Part shown: positions 8,281 through 16,755 of the stretch, piece by piece
Layout of the letters: each line of letters opens with the position of its first letter
Numbering within the stretch: position 1 is the first letter of the stretch
DNA from: Chersky-840 sp035604715
GTDB lineage: Bacteria; Actinomycetota; Acidimicrobiia; Acidimicrobiales; UBA8190
Assembly: GCA_963731665.1 (NCBI GenBank)
Contig: CAVSWP010000011.1
Coordinates: forward strand, 682,001-746,000
DNA: 64,000 bases
Direction of reading: 5' to 3'
Made by a program: the position numbers and the translations under genes
Notes under the pieces: model-generated
The model's database searches: none
What the model saw: only the letters and a program-made list of their open reading frames with translations
Told to the model about the DNA's origin: nothing

Positions 8281-9663
8281 TCAGGCGAGCAACGGCAGGG
8301 CGCGGATTCTGATGAGCCCGCAGGTGAACGACGCTGCCCAAGGCCAGCGTTGCGGTAGGCGCAGCACCAGCCGACCGCTGCGATTCACGAGTCGGCCGGG
8401 CAGGGCGAAGAGCCGGGTGCGCACAGTGCGCATGACGGTCAGCTCTTCTGCGGGATGGATGTCGCCGAGGGCGACGGTCCAGCGGACGAGGTTGTGCGCC
8501 AGCACCGCGCACGCCAGCCACGCCGCGTTGGCGAAGAAGCGCCCCGACGGGCAGTGCTCGAGGCCCGCGCCTTCCTTCAGGTCCCGGATGGCGAGCTCGA
8601 CCGTGGCGTGCTCGCGGTGGAAGCGGTCCATCTCGACGACAGGCAGATCGAGGTCGGTGACGAAAGCGTGGTAGCGCCAGTTCGGCCACAGCGCCAGCTG
8701 GGTCGGGTCGCTGAGCCGGCTGCGGCGCACGACCAGGCGCCCCCGGCGCTCCTTGTGCTTCGTCGCCCCGCCGCCGGTCACGTAGGTGGTCTCCGCCACC
8801 TGGGCTTCGCCGTCGTCGGGATAGTCGATGGGGATCCAGGCGTCCTCGCCGATGGCTTCGACGGCCGCTTTGACCTGCGGATTGCCGCTGACGGTGATCG
8901 ACCAGGCCACCCCGAGGCGCCGAAAGGTGTCGATGAGGGCCCAGGAGAAGAACCCGGCGTCGGCTCGCACCACGAGCTCCCCCGCAGCCCCGGCCCGCCG
9001 TACCCGGGCCACGAGCTCCTCGCAGAAGCGCTTGGCCCCGCGCTGCGACGAGCCCTTTCGGAGCCGGGCGTGGAGGATCTCGCCGCTCTTCGCCCACACC
9101 GCCAACAGTGGGTGGTAGCCGAGGACCCTCGTGTAACCGTAAGCCGCGCCCTGCTTCTTCTTGCCATGCACCTCGCAGATCGTGGAGTCGAGGTCGATCA
9201 CCACCTGTTCGCTTCCCGGTCCGGCGCCGAGGGACCAAGCACGTCGGATGACATCAGCGATCACCGCGTCGAGCTGGCGGATGTGCCCGAAGGTGAAGGC
9301 CCGCAGGAAGGTGCCCAGGGTGGAGGGCGCCATGACCCGAAATGCCAGCACCTTCTCGGTCGCTCCGGCGCGGAGCCGATCGGCGTGGTCGATGTGGGTG
9401 GCGCCAGCCAGGATGGCGGTCACGAGGGTGAGCACTTTGCGCCCCGGACGCGATCCTCCAACCCGTCCGGTGAGGCGCACCAGCCGGTTGACCAGGTCCT
9501 CGAGGCCCAGTCGCACCATGAGCGTCACCGGCACGACAAGCCCGGCATCGGCCACGAGCGTCGGGTCGTCGAAGGTCACCGCGACGCGGTCGATCGTGCG
9601 CGATGATGAGCTCACTGAAAGTGCCTCCTGGTTGGGGATCACGGCGACTTCAAGCACCGCCAT
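8281..9663 (-). CDS. IS1380 family transposase (DDE)
   Basis: 460-residue transposase. Family landmarks are FDDPTLVADAGLVVP, PGRKVLTLVTAILAG, MAPSTLGTFLRAFTFGH, the first catalytic aspartate in VVIDLDSTICEV, a second in VVRADAGFFSW, and a glutamate-containing helix in the segment VELAIRDLKEGAGLEHCPSG. No stop codon or shift interrupts it, and its length is normal for the family. It cuts and rejoins the element at the terminal repeats. The gene fills the IS, leaving about 170 bases between its stop and the left repeat. Confidence 0.93.
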   Translation of the reverse strand: MAVLEVAVIPNQEALSVSSSSRTIDRVAVTFDDPTLVADAGLVVPVTLMVRLGLEDLVNRLVRLTGRVGGSRPGRKVLTLVTAILAGATHIDHADRLRAGATEKVLAFRVMAPSTLGTFLRAFTFGHIRQLDAVIADVIRRAWSLGAGPGSEQVVIDLDSTICEVHGKKKQGAAYGYTRVLGYHPLLAVWAKSGEILHARLRKGSSQRGAKRFCEELVARVRRAGAAGELVVRADAGFFSWALIDTFRRLGVAWSITVSGNPQVKAAVEAIGEDAWIPIDYPDDGEAQVAETTYVTGGGATKHKERRGRLVVRRSRLSDPTQLALWPNWRYHAFVTDLDLPVVEMDRFHREHATVELAIRDLKEGAGLEHCPSGRFFANAAWLACAVLAHNLVRWTVALGDIHPAEELTVMRTVRTRLFALPGRLVNRSGRLVLRLPQRWPWAASFTCGLIRIRALPLLA

Positions 9664-9716
9664 TTTCCCAAGCAGAGAGGCACTTTCCGCGGATACGCGG
9701 GCCTCAGATCAGGCGT

Positions 9717-9734
9717 TCAATCGGTGGATCGAGG
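9717..9734 (-). repeat. IS1380-family right terminal inverted repeat
   Basis: Reads CCTCGATCCACCGATTGA on the minus strand, differing from the left repeat at two positions. Position 9735 begins the second CTAAG duplication. Confidence 0.85.
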
Positions 9735-9739
9735 CTAAG
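9735..9739. repeat. IS target-site duplication, right copy (CTAAG)
   Basis: Second copy of CTAAG. Its first three bases, read on the minus strand, are the TAG stop codon of the quinone-oxidoreductase-like gene, so both target copies supply a stop codon to a flanking gene. Confidence 0.85.
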
Positions 9740-10682
9740 GGCTCGGCGGGACGAGGACGATCTTCCCCAGCTTTCCGCTCTCGGCGAAGTGGGCGTAGGC
9801 GTCTTCAGCGCGGTCCATGGACATCGTCGCCTGCAGCGGCACGCGCACCTTCCGGGCTCGGAGCAGGGGCACCACGTGGTGTTCCACGGCGGCGGCGACA
9901 ACGGCCTTGTCGACGAGCGAGCGGGAACGCAACGTCGAGCCGCTGATGTGCAGGCGACGTTGCATGATGGCCAGCAAGTCGACCTCGACCTGTGCCCCCC
10001 CACCTACGCCGATCACCGCGATCCGCCCCCCGAGGGCCATGGCGGCGACCACGGCGGGCAAGCTCCCCGCCCCCACGAGCTCGAGGACGACGTCGAAAGG
10101 GCCGAGCCCCAACGCCTCGTCAGGGCCGGCGGCCGTCGCCCCCAAGGTGGCGACGGCGTCGCGCAACGGCGCGTGGCGCACCGAGGCCACGCAGCGCGCG
10201 CCGGTGGCGGCGGCCAGCTGCACCGCTGCGCTCCCCACGCCACCCGCCGCGCCGGTGACCAGGACCCGATCGCCCACGGCCATCCTGCACTGGGTAAACA
10301 GGGCGTCGTAGGCAGTGGTGAACGCCTCGGGGAATCCGCCCGCCTCGGGCCAGGCCACGTCGGGCGGCACCGCCATGGCGCAGCTCTCGTCGACGACGGC
10401 GAGCTCGGCCTGCGCGCCACCCCCCACGACGGCCATGACGCGGTCGCCGACCGAGAACCGTGTGCAGCGCCTTCCCGTGGCCACGACCTCGCCGGCGAAT
10501 TCCATTCCGGGGATGTCCTGCGGCCACCCCGGAGGTGCGGGGTAGAAACCCAGGCGCTGCATGAGATCGGCGTTGTTGATCCCGGCGCCATGCACCGCCA
10601 CCACCAACTCGGTGTCCCAGGGTTCGGGGTCGGGATGCTCGTTCCACTGCAGCGCCCCGTCGACGATGGTCACGGCCCGCAC
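9735..10682 (-). CDS. zinc-independent quinone oxidoreductase-like alcohol dehydrogenase family protein
   Basis: 315-residue MDR-superfamily protein. The N-terminal catalytic domain has GAGINNADLMQRLGFYP and IPGMEFAGEVVATG, and the Rossmann motif VTGAAGGVGSAAVQLA follows. It lacks the zinc-ligand cysteines of true alcohol dehydrogenases, which fits the NAD(P)H:quinone reductase / PIG3 group. It starts at GTG 10682. Its TAG stop lies in the IS target duplication. Before insertion its stop overlapped the stop of the BioF-like gene within CTAA. Substrate unknown; quinones or enones are typical. Confidence 0.88.
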   Translation of the reverse strand: MRAVTIVDGALQWNEHPDPEPWDTELVVAVHGAGINNADLMQRLGFYPAPPGWPQDIPGMEFAGEVVATGRRCTRFSVGDRVMAVVGGGAQAELAVVDESCAMAVPPDVAWPEAGGFPEAFTTAYDALFTQCRMAVGDRVLVTGAAGGVGSAAVQLAAATGARCVASVRHAPLRDAVATLGATAAGPDEALGLGPFDVVLELVGAGSLPAVVAAMALGGRIAVIGVGGGAQVEVDLLAIMQRRLHISGSTLRSRSLVDKAVVAAAVEHHVVPLLRARKVRVPLQATMSMDRAEDAYAHFAESGKLGKIVLVPPSP

Positions 10683-10703
10683 GGCGTCGCTGCCCTATCC
10701 CGG

Positions 10704-11012
10704 CTATCGGGACCGGCGGGCGGCGCGTTCGGCCTTGCGCCGACGACGACGGGCCCGCCGATCGGGCACCCCCAGCACGTACCCGAAGGCCGTCCCCGCG
10801 GCGAGACAGGCGAGGATCACCCAGATGAGCGGCGCTCTGTGGGTGAAGAACCAGAAGTGCACCGGCACCCGCTGGGAGTTCTGGATCACGAAGACCACGA
10901 CGATGACGACGAGGGCCAGGGCCAACAGACCACGGATGGCGCGCCGCCGTCGCCGGCGCATCACGTGGTCCATCTCGTCGTGGTCGGGACCCACGTCCGG
11001 GATCTCGGTCAC
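10704..11012 (-). CDS. LapA-domain (DUF1049) small membrane protein
   Basis: 102-residue protein from GTG 11012. A charged N-terminus ending in six arginines is followed by a first membrane helix (LLALALVVIVVVFVIQN), the motif NSQRVPVHFWFF, and a second helix (LIWVILACLAAGTAFGYVLG). The tail is very basic. This is the LapA/DUF1049 layout. In proteobacteria LapA acts in lipopolysaccharide assembly, but actinobacterial members have no assigned role. Position between the oxidoreductase and ppgK gives no further clue. Confidence 0.78.
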   Translation of the reverse strand: MTEIPDVGPDHDEMDHVMRRRRRRAIRGLLALALVVIVVVFVIQNSQRVPVHFWFFTHRAPLIWVILACLAAGTAFGYVLGVPDRRARRRRRKAERAARRSR

Positions 11013-11061
11013 GGCGTGCCGCCTGCCGCCCCGAACCGCAGCGGCCTTGGCGCGGGTGGCG

Positions 11062-11922
11062 CTACACGCCGATGTGCGACTTGTCCCAAAGCCTGATCCC
11101 GCCGAGGATGCCCGCGGTGTTGTCCACCATGGAGACGTCGGCACCCAAGGTGCCGTGGACCTTCCTGGCGTTGCCGCCCCCGATGTAGCAGTGGTCGAAG
11201 AACGACAGGGCCCGCAGCGTGGCGACCGCCTTGCGTACCCGCTTGTTCCAGCGCTGGTTGCCGACCGCCTTGCGGGCGGCATCGCCCAGTTGTTCGTTGT
11301 AGGTGTCGCCCTTCAAGAAGGGATGGTGGGCGAACTCGAGATGCGGCAGGAGCCGTCCGTCGTAGAAGAAGGCGGTCCCCACACCGGTGCCCAGCGTCAC
11401 GACGAGCTCGAGCCCCTTGCCATTGACCACGGCCGCCCCTTGGATGTCGGCGTCATTCGCCACCCGGGTCGGCTTGCCCAGACGCGTGGCCAGCGCGCCG
11501 GCGAGGTCGAAGGCGGCCCACTGCTTGACGAGACCGGCATCGATGGCGGTGCACGGGCCGTTCAACGTGACGAAATGCGGGGCCGAGAGCACGATGCCGT
11601 TGCGGACCATCCCGGGGAACCCCGCCGACACGCGATCGGCGGGCGGCAGGGGGGCGACGAGGGCGACCAGATCATCGACCAGCTTCGAGGGAGAACACGG
11701 GTACGTGGTCTTGACCGACACGCGGTCGGCCACCATGACACCGGTGGCGTCGAGCACCGACGCCTTGAGCCCCGTGCCCCCGATGTCGATGGCCAGGGTG
11801 AACGGCGCCTGGGGCGAGTGCCCTGGCACCGGGGGCGGGACCTGAGCCGCGGGGCGCGCCGTCTTGACCGCAGGCCGCTTGGCCGAGGCCGGAGCAGCGG
11901 GGGTGTTCGGAGCGTCATCCAT
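11062..11922 (-). CDS. ppgK: polyphosphate glucokinase (ROK family)
   Basis: 286-residue ROK kinase with an Ala/Pro/Lys-rich N-terminal extension of about 40 residues. The phosphate-1 motif is LAIDIGGTGLKASVLD, then SAGFPGMVRNG, the sugar-binding NDADIQGAA, and TLGTGVGTAFF. The HHPFLKGDTYNEQLGDAARK segment is typical of PpgK rather than of ATP-only ROK kinases. It makes glucose-6-phosphate from glucose with polyphosphate or ATP. The start overlaps the BluB stop by 8 bases, so the two genes are probably co-transcribed. Confidence 0.92.
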   Translation of the reverse strand: MDDAPNTPAAPASAKRPAVKTARPAAQVPPPVPGHSPQAPFTLAIDIGGTGLKASVLDATGVMVADRVSVKTTYPCSPSKLVDDLVALVAPLPPADRVSAGFPGMVRNGIVLSAPHFVTLNGPCTAIDAGLVKQWAAFDLAGALATRLGKPTRVANDADIQGAAVVNGKGLELVVTLGTGVGTAFFYDGRLLPHLEFAHHPFLKGDTYNEQLGDAARKAVGNQRWNKRVRKAVATLRALSFFDHCYIGGGNARKVHGTLGADVSMVDNTAGILGGIRLWDKSHIGV

Positions 11923-12637
11923 GGCTCGAGCCTTTCGGATGGGGGGCGCCGGTGCTCAGTGCCGGGCCCACGGCCCGGCTCCCGGCGGCAACGGTGATGA
12001 TGTCGGGACTGCGACGGTCCCAGTGGTCGAGGTGCAGGGCCGCCTCGAGGGGCAACCGGCTCCGCCAGCCGGCACGCTCGAGGTCGGGCGCCTCCTGCAG
12101 GGCGTCGACGGGCCCGACACACAGCCACGCCACGGGCCGGATCGGACCGGGGATGCCGAGGAGCTCGCGCAGGAACGACTCCCGGTAGAACGACACCCAA
12201 CCCATCCCCCAGCCTTCGGCCGTGCACGCCAGCCACATGTTCTCGATGGCGAGGCACACCGAGTACAGCCCAGCGTCGGCGATGGCGTGGCGCCCGAGGA
12301 CGCCGGGGGCGCCGCGCGCCGGGTCGTAGGTCACGACCACCGACAGGCTGGCCTCGAGGATTCCGTCGATCTTGATGCCCGCGAACCGCTCGGCACGCTC
12401 ACCTTCGAGCGAAGCGGCAAACTCGCTGCGCTCGTCCTGGACATGAGTCCAAAAGGCGCGCCGGACCTCAGCGTCGGACACCAGGATGAAGTCCCACGGC
12501 TGCGAGAGGCCGACGCTCGGCGCGCTGTGGGCGGCGCCGAGCACGCGGGCGAGCACTTCCTCGTCCGCCGGCTCCCCGTTGAACTCGGCCCGGACGTCCC
12601 GCCGGCTGTGGATGACGTCGTAGAAACCGGGAAGCAC
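11915..12637 (-). CDS. bluB: 5,6-dimethylbenzimidazole synthase-like flavoprotein
   Basis: 240-residue nitroreductase-fold protein. FYDVIHSRRDVRAEF, SAPSVGLSQPWDFILV and RHAIADAGLYSVCLAIENMW are the characteristic BluB stretches, the last including the aspartate that is needed for FMN fragmentation. BluB destroys reduced FMN to make the lower ligand of vitamin B12. No other cobalamin genes are present in the window. The start is GTG 12637. Together with ppgK it forms a two-gene operon divergent from the amidase, with a 61-base spacer. Confidence in BluB over a generic nitroreductase is fairly high from the signature. Confidence 0.85.
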   Translation of the reverse strand: MLPGFYDVIHSRRDVRAEFNGEPADEEVLARVLGAAHSAPSVGLSQPWDFILVSDAEVRRAFWTHVQDERSEFAASLEGERAERFAGIKIDGILEASLSVVVTYDPARGAPGVLGRHAIADAGLYSVCLAIENMWLACTAEGWGMGWVSFYRESFLRELLGIPGPIRPVAWLCVGPVDALQEAPDLERAGWRSRLPLEAALHLDHWDRRSPDIITVAAGSRAVGPALSTGAPHPKGSSHG

Positions 12638-12698
12638 GTTCGCACCTTACAAGCGAGGACTGACGTTCACCGCACGCACGGGGGTAGCCTCCCGTGCC

Positions 12699-14120
12699 AT
12701 GGTCGACGCCGCCTGGACCGGAGATGCCTGCGCACTGGTGGAATCCTTCCGCAAGGGCGAGATCACCCCGCCCGAGGCTCTGGAGCTGTCCCTGGGCGCC
12801 ATCGAAGCCTCGGCCTTGAACGCCTTCAGCCACGTCGACGCCGACGGCGCGCGCCGGGCCGCCGAGCAGGCGGACATCGCGCTGCCGTTCGGGGGGGTAC
12901 CCATCGGGATCAAAGAGCTCGAGCCCGTCGAAGGTTGGCCCTCCACCGAGGCATCGCTCGTCTTCGCCGGCCGGGTGGCCACGCACACGTCCACCCAGGT
13001 GCGCCGGTTACGCGCCGCCGGCGCGGTCCTCGCCGGCCAGACCACGGCCAGCGAGTTCGGCGGCATCAACATCACCTCCACACGGCTGCACGGGACCACG
13101 CGCAACCCCTGGAACCTCGAGCGCACGCCCGGCGGATCGTCGGGCGGGACGGCGGCAGCGGTGGCGGGGGGCCTGCTGCCCATCGCATCGGGCGGAGACG
13201 GCGGCGGGTCGATCCGGATCCCGGCCGGCTTCACCGGCATGTTCGGCCTCAAGTCGAACTTCGGGCGCATCCCCAAGGGCCCGTTCACCCACCAGATCCC
13301 CCACACGGTCACGGTGGGGTGCATCAGCCGGTCGGTGCGCGACACGGCGCGCTGGTACGACGTGTGCAACGGCTACGACCCCCATGACACCCACAGCCTG
13401 CCTCGCGTCGAGGGGTGGGAGTCCGGCCTCGGCCGCCACCGCCAGCACCTGCGGGGCAAGCGGGCCGTCATCGCCGTCGACCTGGGTGTGGCGGTGGTGC
13501 ATCCCGAGGTGGCCGCCCTCGTGGTGGAGGGGGCCGAAGCGCTCGTGGCCGACGCCGGCCTGGCTCGGGTGGACATCGAGGTGTCGTTCCCGCCGGCGCT
13601 GTTCGAATGGGCCATGTCCAACCTGGTGACGCTGGCCGCCGATCTCGGCGACCGGTACCCGGCGTGCGAACAGGACCTGACCCCCGAGATCATGCTGGGC
13701 ATGAACATCGCCTCGCACCACTACGACCTGGCCATGGCGGCCAAAGCCGAGCAGTTCCGCGTGGGCGCCCACGAGGCGATGGCGAACCTGCTCGACGAGG
13801 TCGACTTCATCTTGTGCTCGACCAACCCCGACATCGCCTTCGGGGCCGAGGGCCCCATTCCCATCAAGGTGGGCGACGTCGACCTGATGGAGAAGTTCGG
13901 CGACATCACTCGGGTAGGAGCCAACCAGGGGAACCTCACCTTCCCGGCCAACTTCGCCGGCAACCCGGCCGTGTCCATCCCGGTGGGGACCTTCGACGGC
14001 CTCCCGGTGGGGATGCAGGTCATCGGCCGACACCACCAGGAAGAGCTCCTCCTCGATCTCGCCCTCATGGCCGAGCGCGAGCGGCCCTGGCCGCTGGTGG
14101 CGCCGGGTGCACCTTTGTGA
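12699..14120 (+). CDS. amidase signature family protein
   Basis: 473-residue amidase. The Ser-cisSer-Lys triad is visible: K72 in VPIGIKELEP, the cis-serine in TPGGSSGGTAAA (S147/S148), and the nucleophile S171 in GGDGGGSIRIPA. Family length is normal. Such enzymes hydrolyse amides or nitrile-derived amides; Glu-tRNA amidotransferase GatA is a relative, but no gatB or gatC is near and the C-terminus differs. The start is ATG 12699. Its TGA shares one base with the ATG of the following lipase gene (TGATG at 14118-14122), implying coupled translation. Confidence 0.9.
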   Translation: MVDAAWTGDACALVESFRKGEITPPEALELSLGAIEASALNAFSHVDADGARRAAEQADIALPFGGVPIGIKELEPVEGWPSTEASLVFAGRVATHTSTQVRRLRAAGAVLAGQTTASEFGGINITSTRLHGTTRNPWNLERTPGGSSGGTAAAVAGGLLPIASGGDGGGSIRIPAGFTGMFGLKSNFGRIPKGPFTHQIPHTVTVGCISRSVRDTARWYDVCNGYDPHDTHSLPRVEGWESGLGRHRQHLRGKRAVIAVDLGVAVVHPEVAALVVEGAEALVADAGLARVDIEVSFPPALFEWAMSNLVTLAADLGDRYPACEQDLTPEIMLGMNIASHHYDLAMAAKAEQFRVGAHEAMANLLDEVDFILCSTNPDIAFGAEGPIPIKVGDVDLMEKFGDITRVGANQGNLTFPANFAGNPAVSIPVGTFDGLPVGMQVIGRHHQEELLLDLALMAERERPWPLVAPGAPL

Positions 14121-15373
14121 TGGTGCGGACACGAGCCGGGTTCTTCTCCCGCCACCGGGGTTTGCGGACGATCTCGTTCCTCGTGCTCGCCGTCGTCCTG
14201 ATCGTGGTGGGGCTCTACATCGGATCGCAGGTCAAGTCGACCAAGCAACAAAACGCCCTGGCGCCCTTCTACAACACCTCGGGTCTGCCCCGCACGGGCC
14301 CCTTGGGTCAGGTCGTCCGGCGCAAGCCTCTCGGCGTCGATGTGGCCAACGGCACAGCGTGGCGCATCCTCTACCGGACCCAACGCGCCGACGGCTCACC
14401 GACGTTCAGCTCCGGGATGGTGTTCATCCCCGACAACACCGCCGCCGGCGAGCCCCGGCCGGTGGTGGCCTGGGCCCACGGCACGGTGGGGCTCGGGGAC
14501 AAGTGCGCGCCGTCGCGCTCGGCAGAGCCCCTGGCCGGCATGGCCTGGGTGTCGTCGATGTTGGCGCGCGGGTGGGACGTGACCGCCACCGACTACGCCG
14601 GCCTCGGCACGCCGGGGCCCTCGGGCTACCTCGTGGGTGACGACGAGGCCAACGACGTGTTGAACAGCGTGCGGGCCCTCAAGTACATCCCATCGGCGCA
14701 CGCCGGCACCTCGTTCGCGGTGTGGGGACACTCCCAGGGAGGCAGCTCGGCGCTGTTCACCGCGGCGCGCGCCCACTCCTATGCGCCCGAGTTGCACCTG
14801 GTGGCCACGGTGGCCTCGGCGCCCGCCGCCGAGCTGCTGCCCTTGTTCACCCAGACCTACAAGTCGGCACTGGCCTGGGTCATCGGCCCCGAGGTGCTCA
14901 CGTCGTGGCCGGCCACCTACCCGGGCCTCCCGATCGATTCGGTCCTCACGAACGCGGGCCTGGACAACTACAAGCGCATCGCCCAGAAGTGCGTCGCCTC
15001 GGCCGCGGCGGAGGGGCTCGTCCGCAATGCCATCAAGCAGCGCTTCTTCAAGGTCAACCTCGTCACCGTGGCCCAGTGGAAGGCGGTTGCGCAGGAGGAG
15101 ACGGCCCCGCTGTTGTCGCCGTCGCAGCCCCTGCTGGTGGCCGAGAGCCTGGGCGACCAGGTGGTGCTGCCCGACACCACGGCGCTCTACATCAAGCGTG
15201 CCTGTGCGGCGCATTCCGACCTGACGTCGTTGTGGCTCGCCGATGTGGGCCACATCGCGCTGGCGTCCACCATCGCGCCCGCCGTCGTCGACTGGCTGGG
15301 TGACCGCTTCGCCGGCAGACCCACCGCGCCGACCTGCAATGAGCCGCTGCCCATCGCCCCGGCCGCCCCCTGA
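14120..15373 (+). CDS. secretory lipase family alpha/beta hydrolase
   Basis: 417-residue protein with an N-terminal membrane anchor or uncleaved signal (TISFLVLAVVLIVVGLYIGS, residues about 14-33). The fold is alpha/beta hydrolase of the fungal-LIP / secretory lipase type: VVAWAHGTVGLGDKCAPS, ATDYAGLGTPGPSGYLVG, and the nucleophile elbow WGHSQGGSSAL with serine in GHSQG. The late aspartate and histidine are likely in SLGDQVVLP and DVGHIALAS. It would cleave extracellular esters or lipids. Its start overlaps the amidase stop by one base. Confidence 0.87.
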   Translation: MVRTRAGFFSRHRGLRTISFLVLAVVLIVVGLYIGSQVKSTKQQNALAPFYNTSGLPRTGPLGQVVRRKPLGVDVANGTAWRILYRTQRADGSPTFSSGMVFIPDNTAAGEPRPVVAWAHGTVGLGDKCAPSRSAEPLAGMAWVSSMLARGWDVTATDYAGLGTPGPSGYLVGDDEANDVLNSVRALKYIPSAHAGTSFAVWGHSQGGSSALFTAARAHSYAPELHLVATVASAPAAELLPLFTQTYKSALAWVIGPEVLTSWPATYPGLPIDSVLTNAGLDNYKRIAQKCVASAAAEGLVRNAIKQRFFKVNLVTVAQWKAVAQEETAPLLSPSQPLLVAESLGDQVVLPDTTALYIKRACAAHSDLTSLWLADVGHIALASTIAPAVVDWLGDRFAGRPTAPTCNEPLPIAPAAP

Positions 15374-15411
15374 CAACCAGGTCGGGAGGGGGTCGGCCCG
15401 CGCGGTGACGC

Positions 15412-16755
15412 TCAGGCCGACAGCCGCACGGGCAGCGACTCGAGGCCCCGCAACACGATGTTCTCCTTGTAGGCGAGCTCCGCCGTCGTGCGTTGCAGGT
15501 GCGGCGCCCTCCGAAACAGCGCCGGCAGGGCGATCTGCGCCTCGAGGCGCGCCAGCGGTGCTCCCAGGCAGTGATGGATGCCGAAGCCGAAACCGAGGTG
15601 ATTGTTGTCGGCACGCGTCACGTCGAACACCTCGGGGTCATCGAAGGCGTCGGGGTCACGGTTGGCGGACCCGATGAGCAGCATCGAGAACTCCCCCCGT
15701 GCGATGCGGGCCCCACCCACCTCCATCTCCTCGAGCGCCACCCGACCGGTCAGCTGGACAGGACACACGTAACGCAACATCTCCTCAACCGCGCTGCGCA
15801 CCACGGCGGGATCGTCGCGCACCAGCGCCAGCTGGTCGGGGCGTTCCATGAGGGCGAGGGCTCCACCCGAGATCAAGTTCACCGTCGTCTCGTGGCCGGC
15901 CACGAGGAGCAAGATGCACGTGGACAACAACTCGCCCTGGGTGAGCGTCACGCCGTGCTCCTCGGCCTGGATCAGTCGGGTGAGGAGGTCCTCGCCGGGG
16001 TCCTGGCGGCGCTGCTCGATCAGCGAGGCGAAGTACTGAACGAACGACAAGATGGCCCCGAGCCGCTGCTGCACGGCTTCGGGGGGGAGGAGGAAGTCGG
16101 GGTCGAGGCCCCGGGCCAGCGCGTGCGACCACACCCGGAACTGCTCGTGGTCCTCGGCGGGCACCCCCAGCATCTCGACGATGATCTGCACGGGCAACGG
16201 GTAGGCGTAGTCGGCCACCAGGTCGACCTCGCCGCGCTCGAGCGCAGCGTCGAGCAGCCCGTCACAGATCTCCTCGAGTCGCGGCCGCAGGCCCTCGACC
16301 ACCCTCGGGGTGAACGCCTTCTGCACCAGGCCCCGCAGGCGGGTGTGGTCGGGCGGGTCGCGGAACAAGAAGGGGGCCATCTCCGCCAGCATGGCCTCGG
16401 GGCCCTGCTGCAGCGGCATGTCGGCCAACCGCAGCTCCCGAAACGAGGTGGCCTCGATGTTGCGGCCGTCACTGCTCGAACGGCGGTCGCGCAACAGGGC
16501 CAGGCAATCGGCATGGCGAGTGAAGACCCAGAAGCCCAGGGCGTTGCGGTGCACGGGGTTGCTCCGGCGCAACTCGGCATACACGGCGTAGGGATCCTCC
16601 ACCCAGGCCGGGTCGTAAGGGTCCCACACCAGCGTTCCCGAGGCGGCCGCTTCGTCGCGCACGGCGCGCGCCGCCTCGCTGTACTCGGCGGTGCGCTGGG
16701 CCACGAACTCGGCGACCGACGGGTCCGGTCCCGCCACCGGCTGCCCGCTCGTCAT
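15412..16755 (-). CDS. cytochrome P450
   Basis: 447-residue soluble bacterial P450. The I-helix is LLVAGHETTVNL, the K-helix ExxR is in VEEMLRYVCP, and the heme loop FGFGIHHCLGAPLAR has the thiolate ligand Cys396. It resembles actinobacterial CYPs that hydroxylate lipids, terpenes or polyketides; the substrate is unknown. The ATG (16755-16753) overlaps the TGA of the upstream VirD4-like gene in ATGA, so it is read as the last gene of the secretion-like operon. No ferredoxin lies beside it. Confidence 0.92.
   Translation of the reverse strand: MTSGQPVAGPDPSVAEFVAQRTAEYSEAARAVRDEAAASGTLVWDPYDPAWVEDPYAVYAELRRSNPVHRNALGFWVFTRHADCLALLRDRRSSSDGRNIEATSFRELRLADMPLQQGPEAMLAEMAPFLFRDPPDHTRLRGLVQKAFTPRVVEGLRPRLEEICDGLLDAALERGEVDLVADYAYPLPVQIIVEMLGVPAEDHEQFRVWSHALARGLDPDFLLPPEAVQQRLGAILSFVQYFASLIEQRRQDPGEDLLTRLIQAEEHGVTLTQGELLSTCILLLVAGHETTVNLISGGALALMERPDQLALVRDDPAVVRSAVEEMLRYVCPVQLTGRVALEEMEVGGARIARGEFSMLLIGSANRDPDAFDDPEVFDVTRADNNHLGFGFGIHHCLGAPLARLEAQIALPALFRRAPHLQRTTAELAYKENIVLRGLESLPVRLSA

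Larger units (their letters stand above)
8106..9734 (-). mobile_element. complete IS1380-family insertion sequence, 1629 bp
   Basis: The element runs from CCTCAATCCACCGATCGA at the left to the complementary CCTCGATCCACCGATTGA at the right end, with 16 of 18 bases identical. It is flanked by CTAAG duplications and carries one intact transposase on the minus strand. Ends, duplication and reading frame are all complete, so insertion looks recent and the element may still be able to move. It sits exactly at the stop codons of two convergent genes and damages neither. There is only one copy in the window. Confidence 0.92.

Noticed and set aside
12638..12698. A cobalamin riboswitch upstream of bluB
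   Set aside because: Only 61 bases separate bluB from the divergent amidase, too few for the riboswitch, and no B12-box-like sequence is visible.
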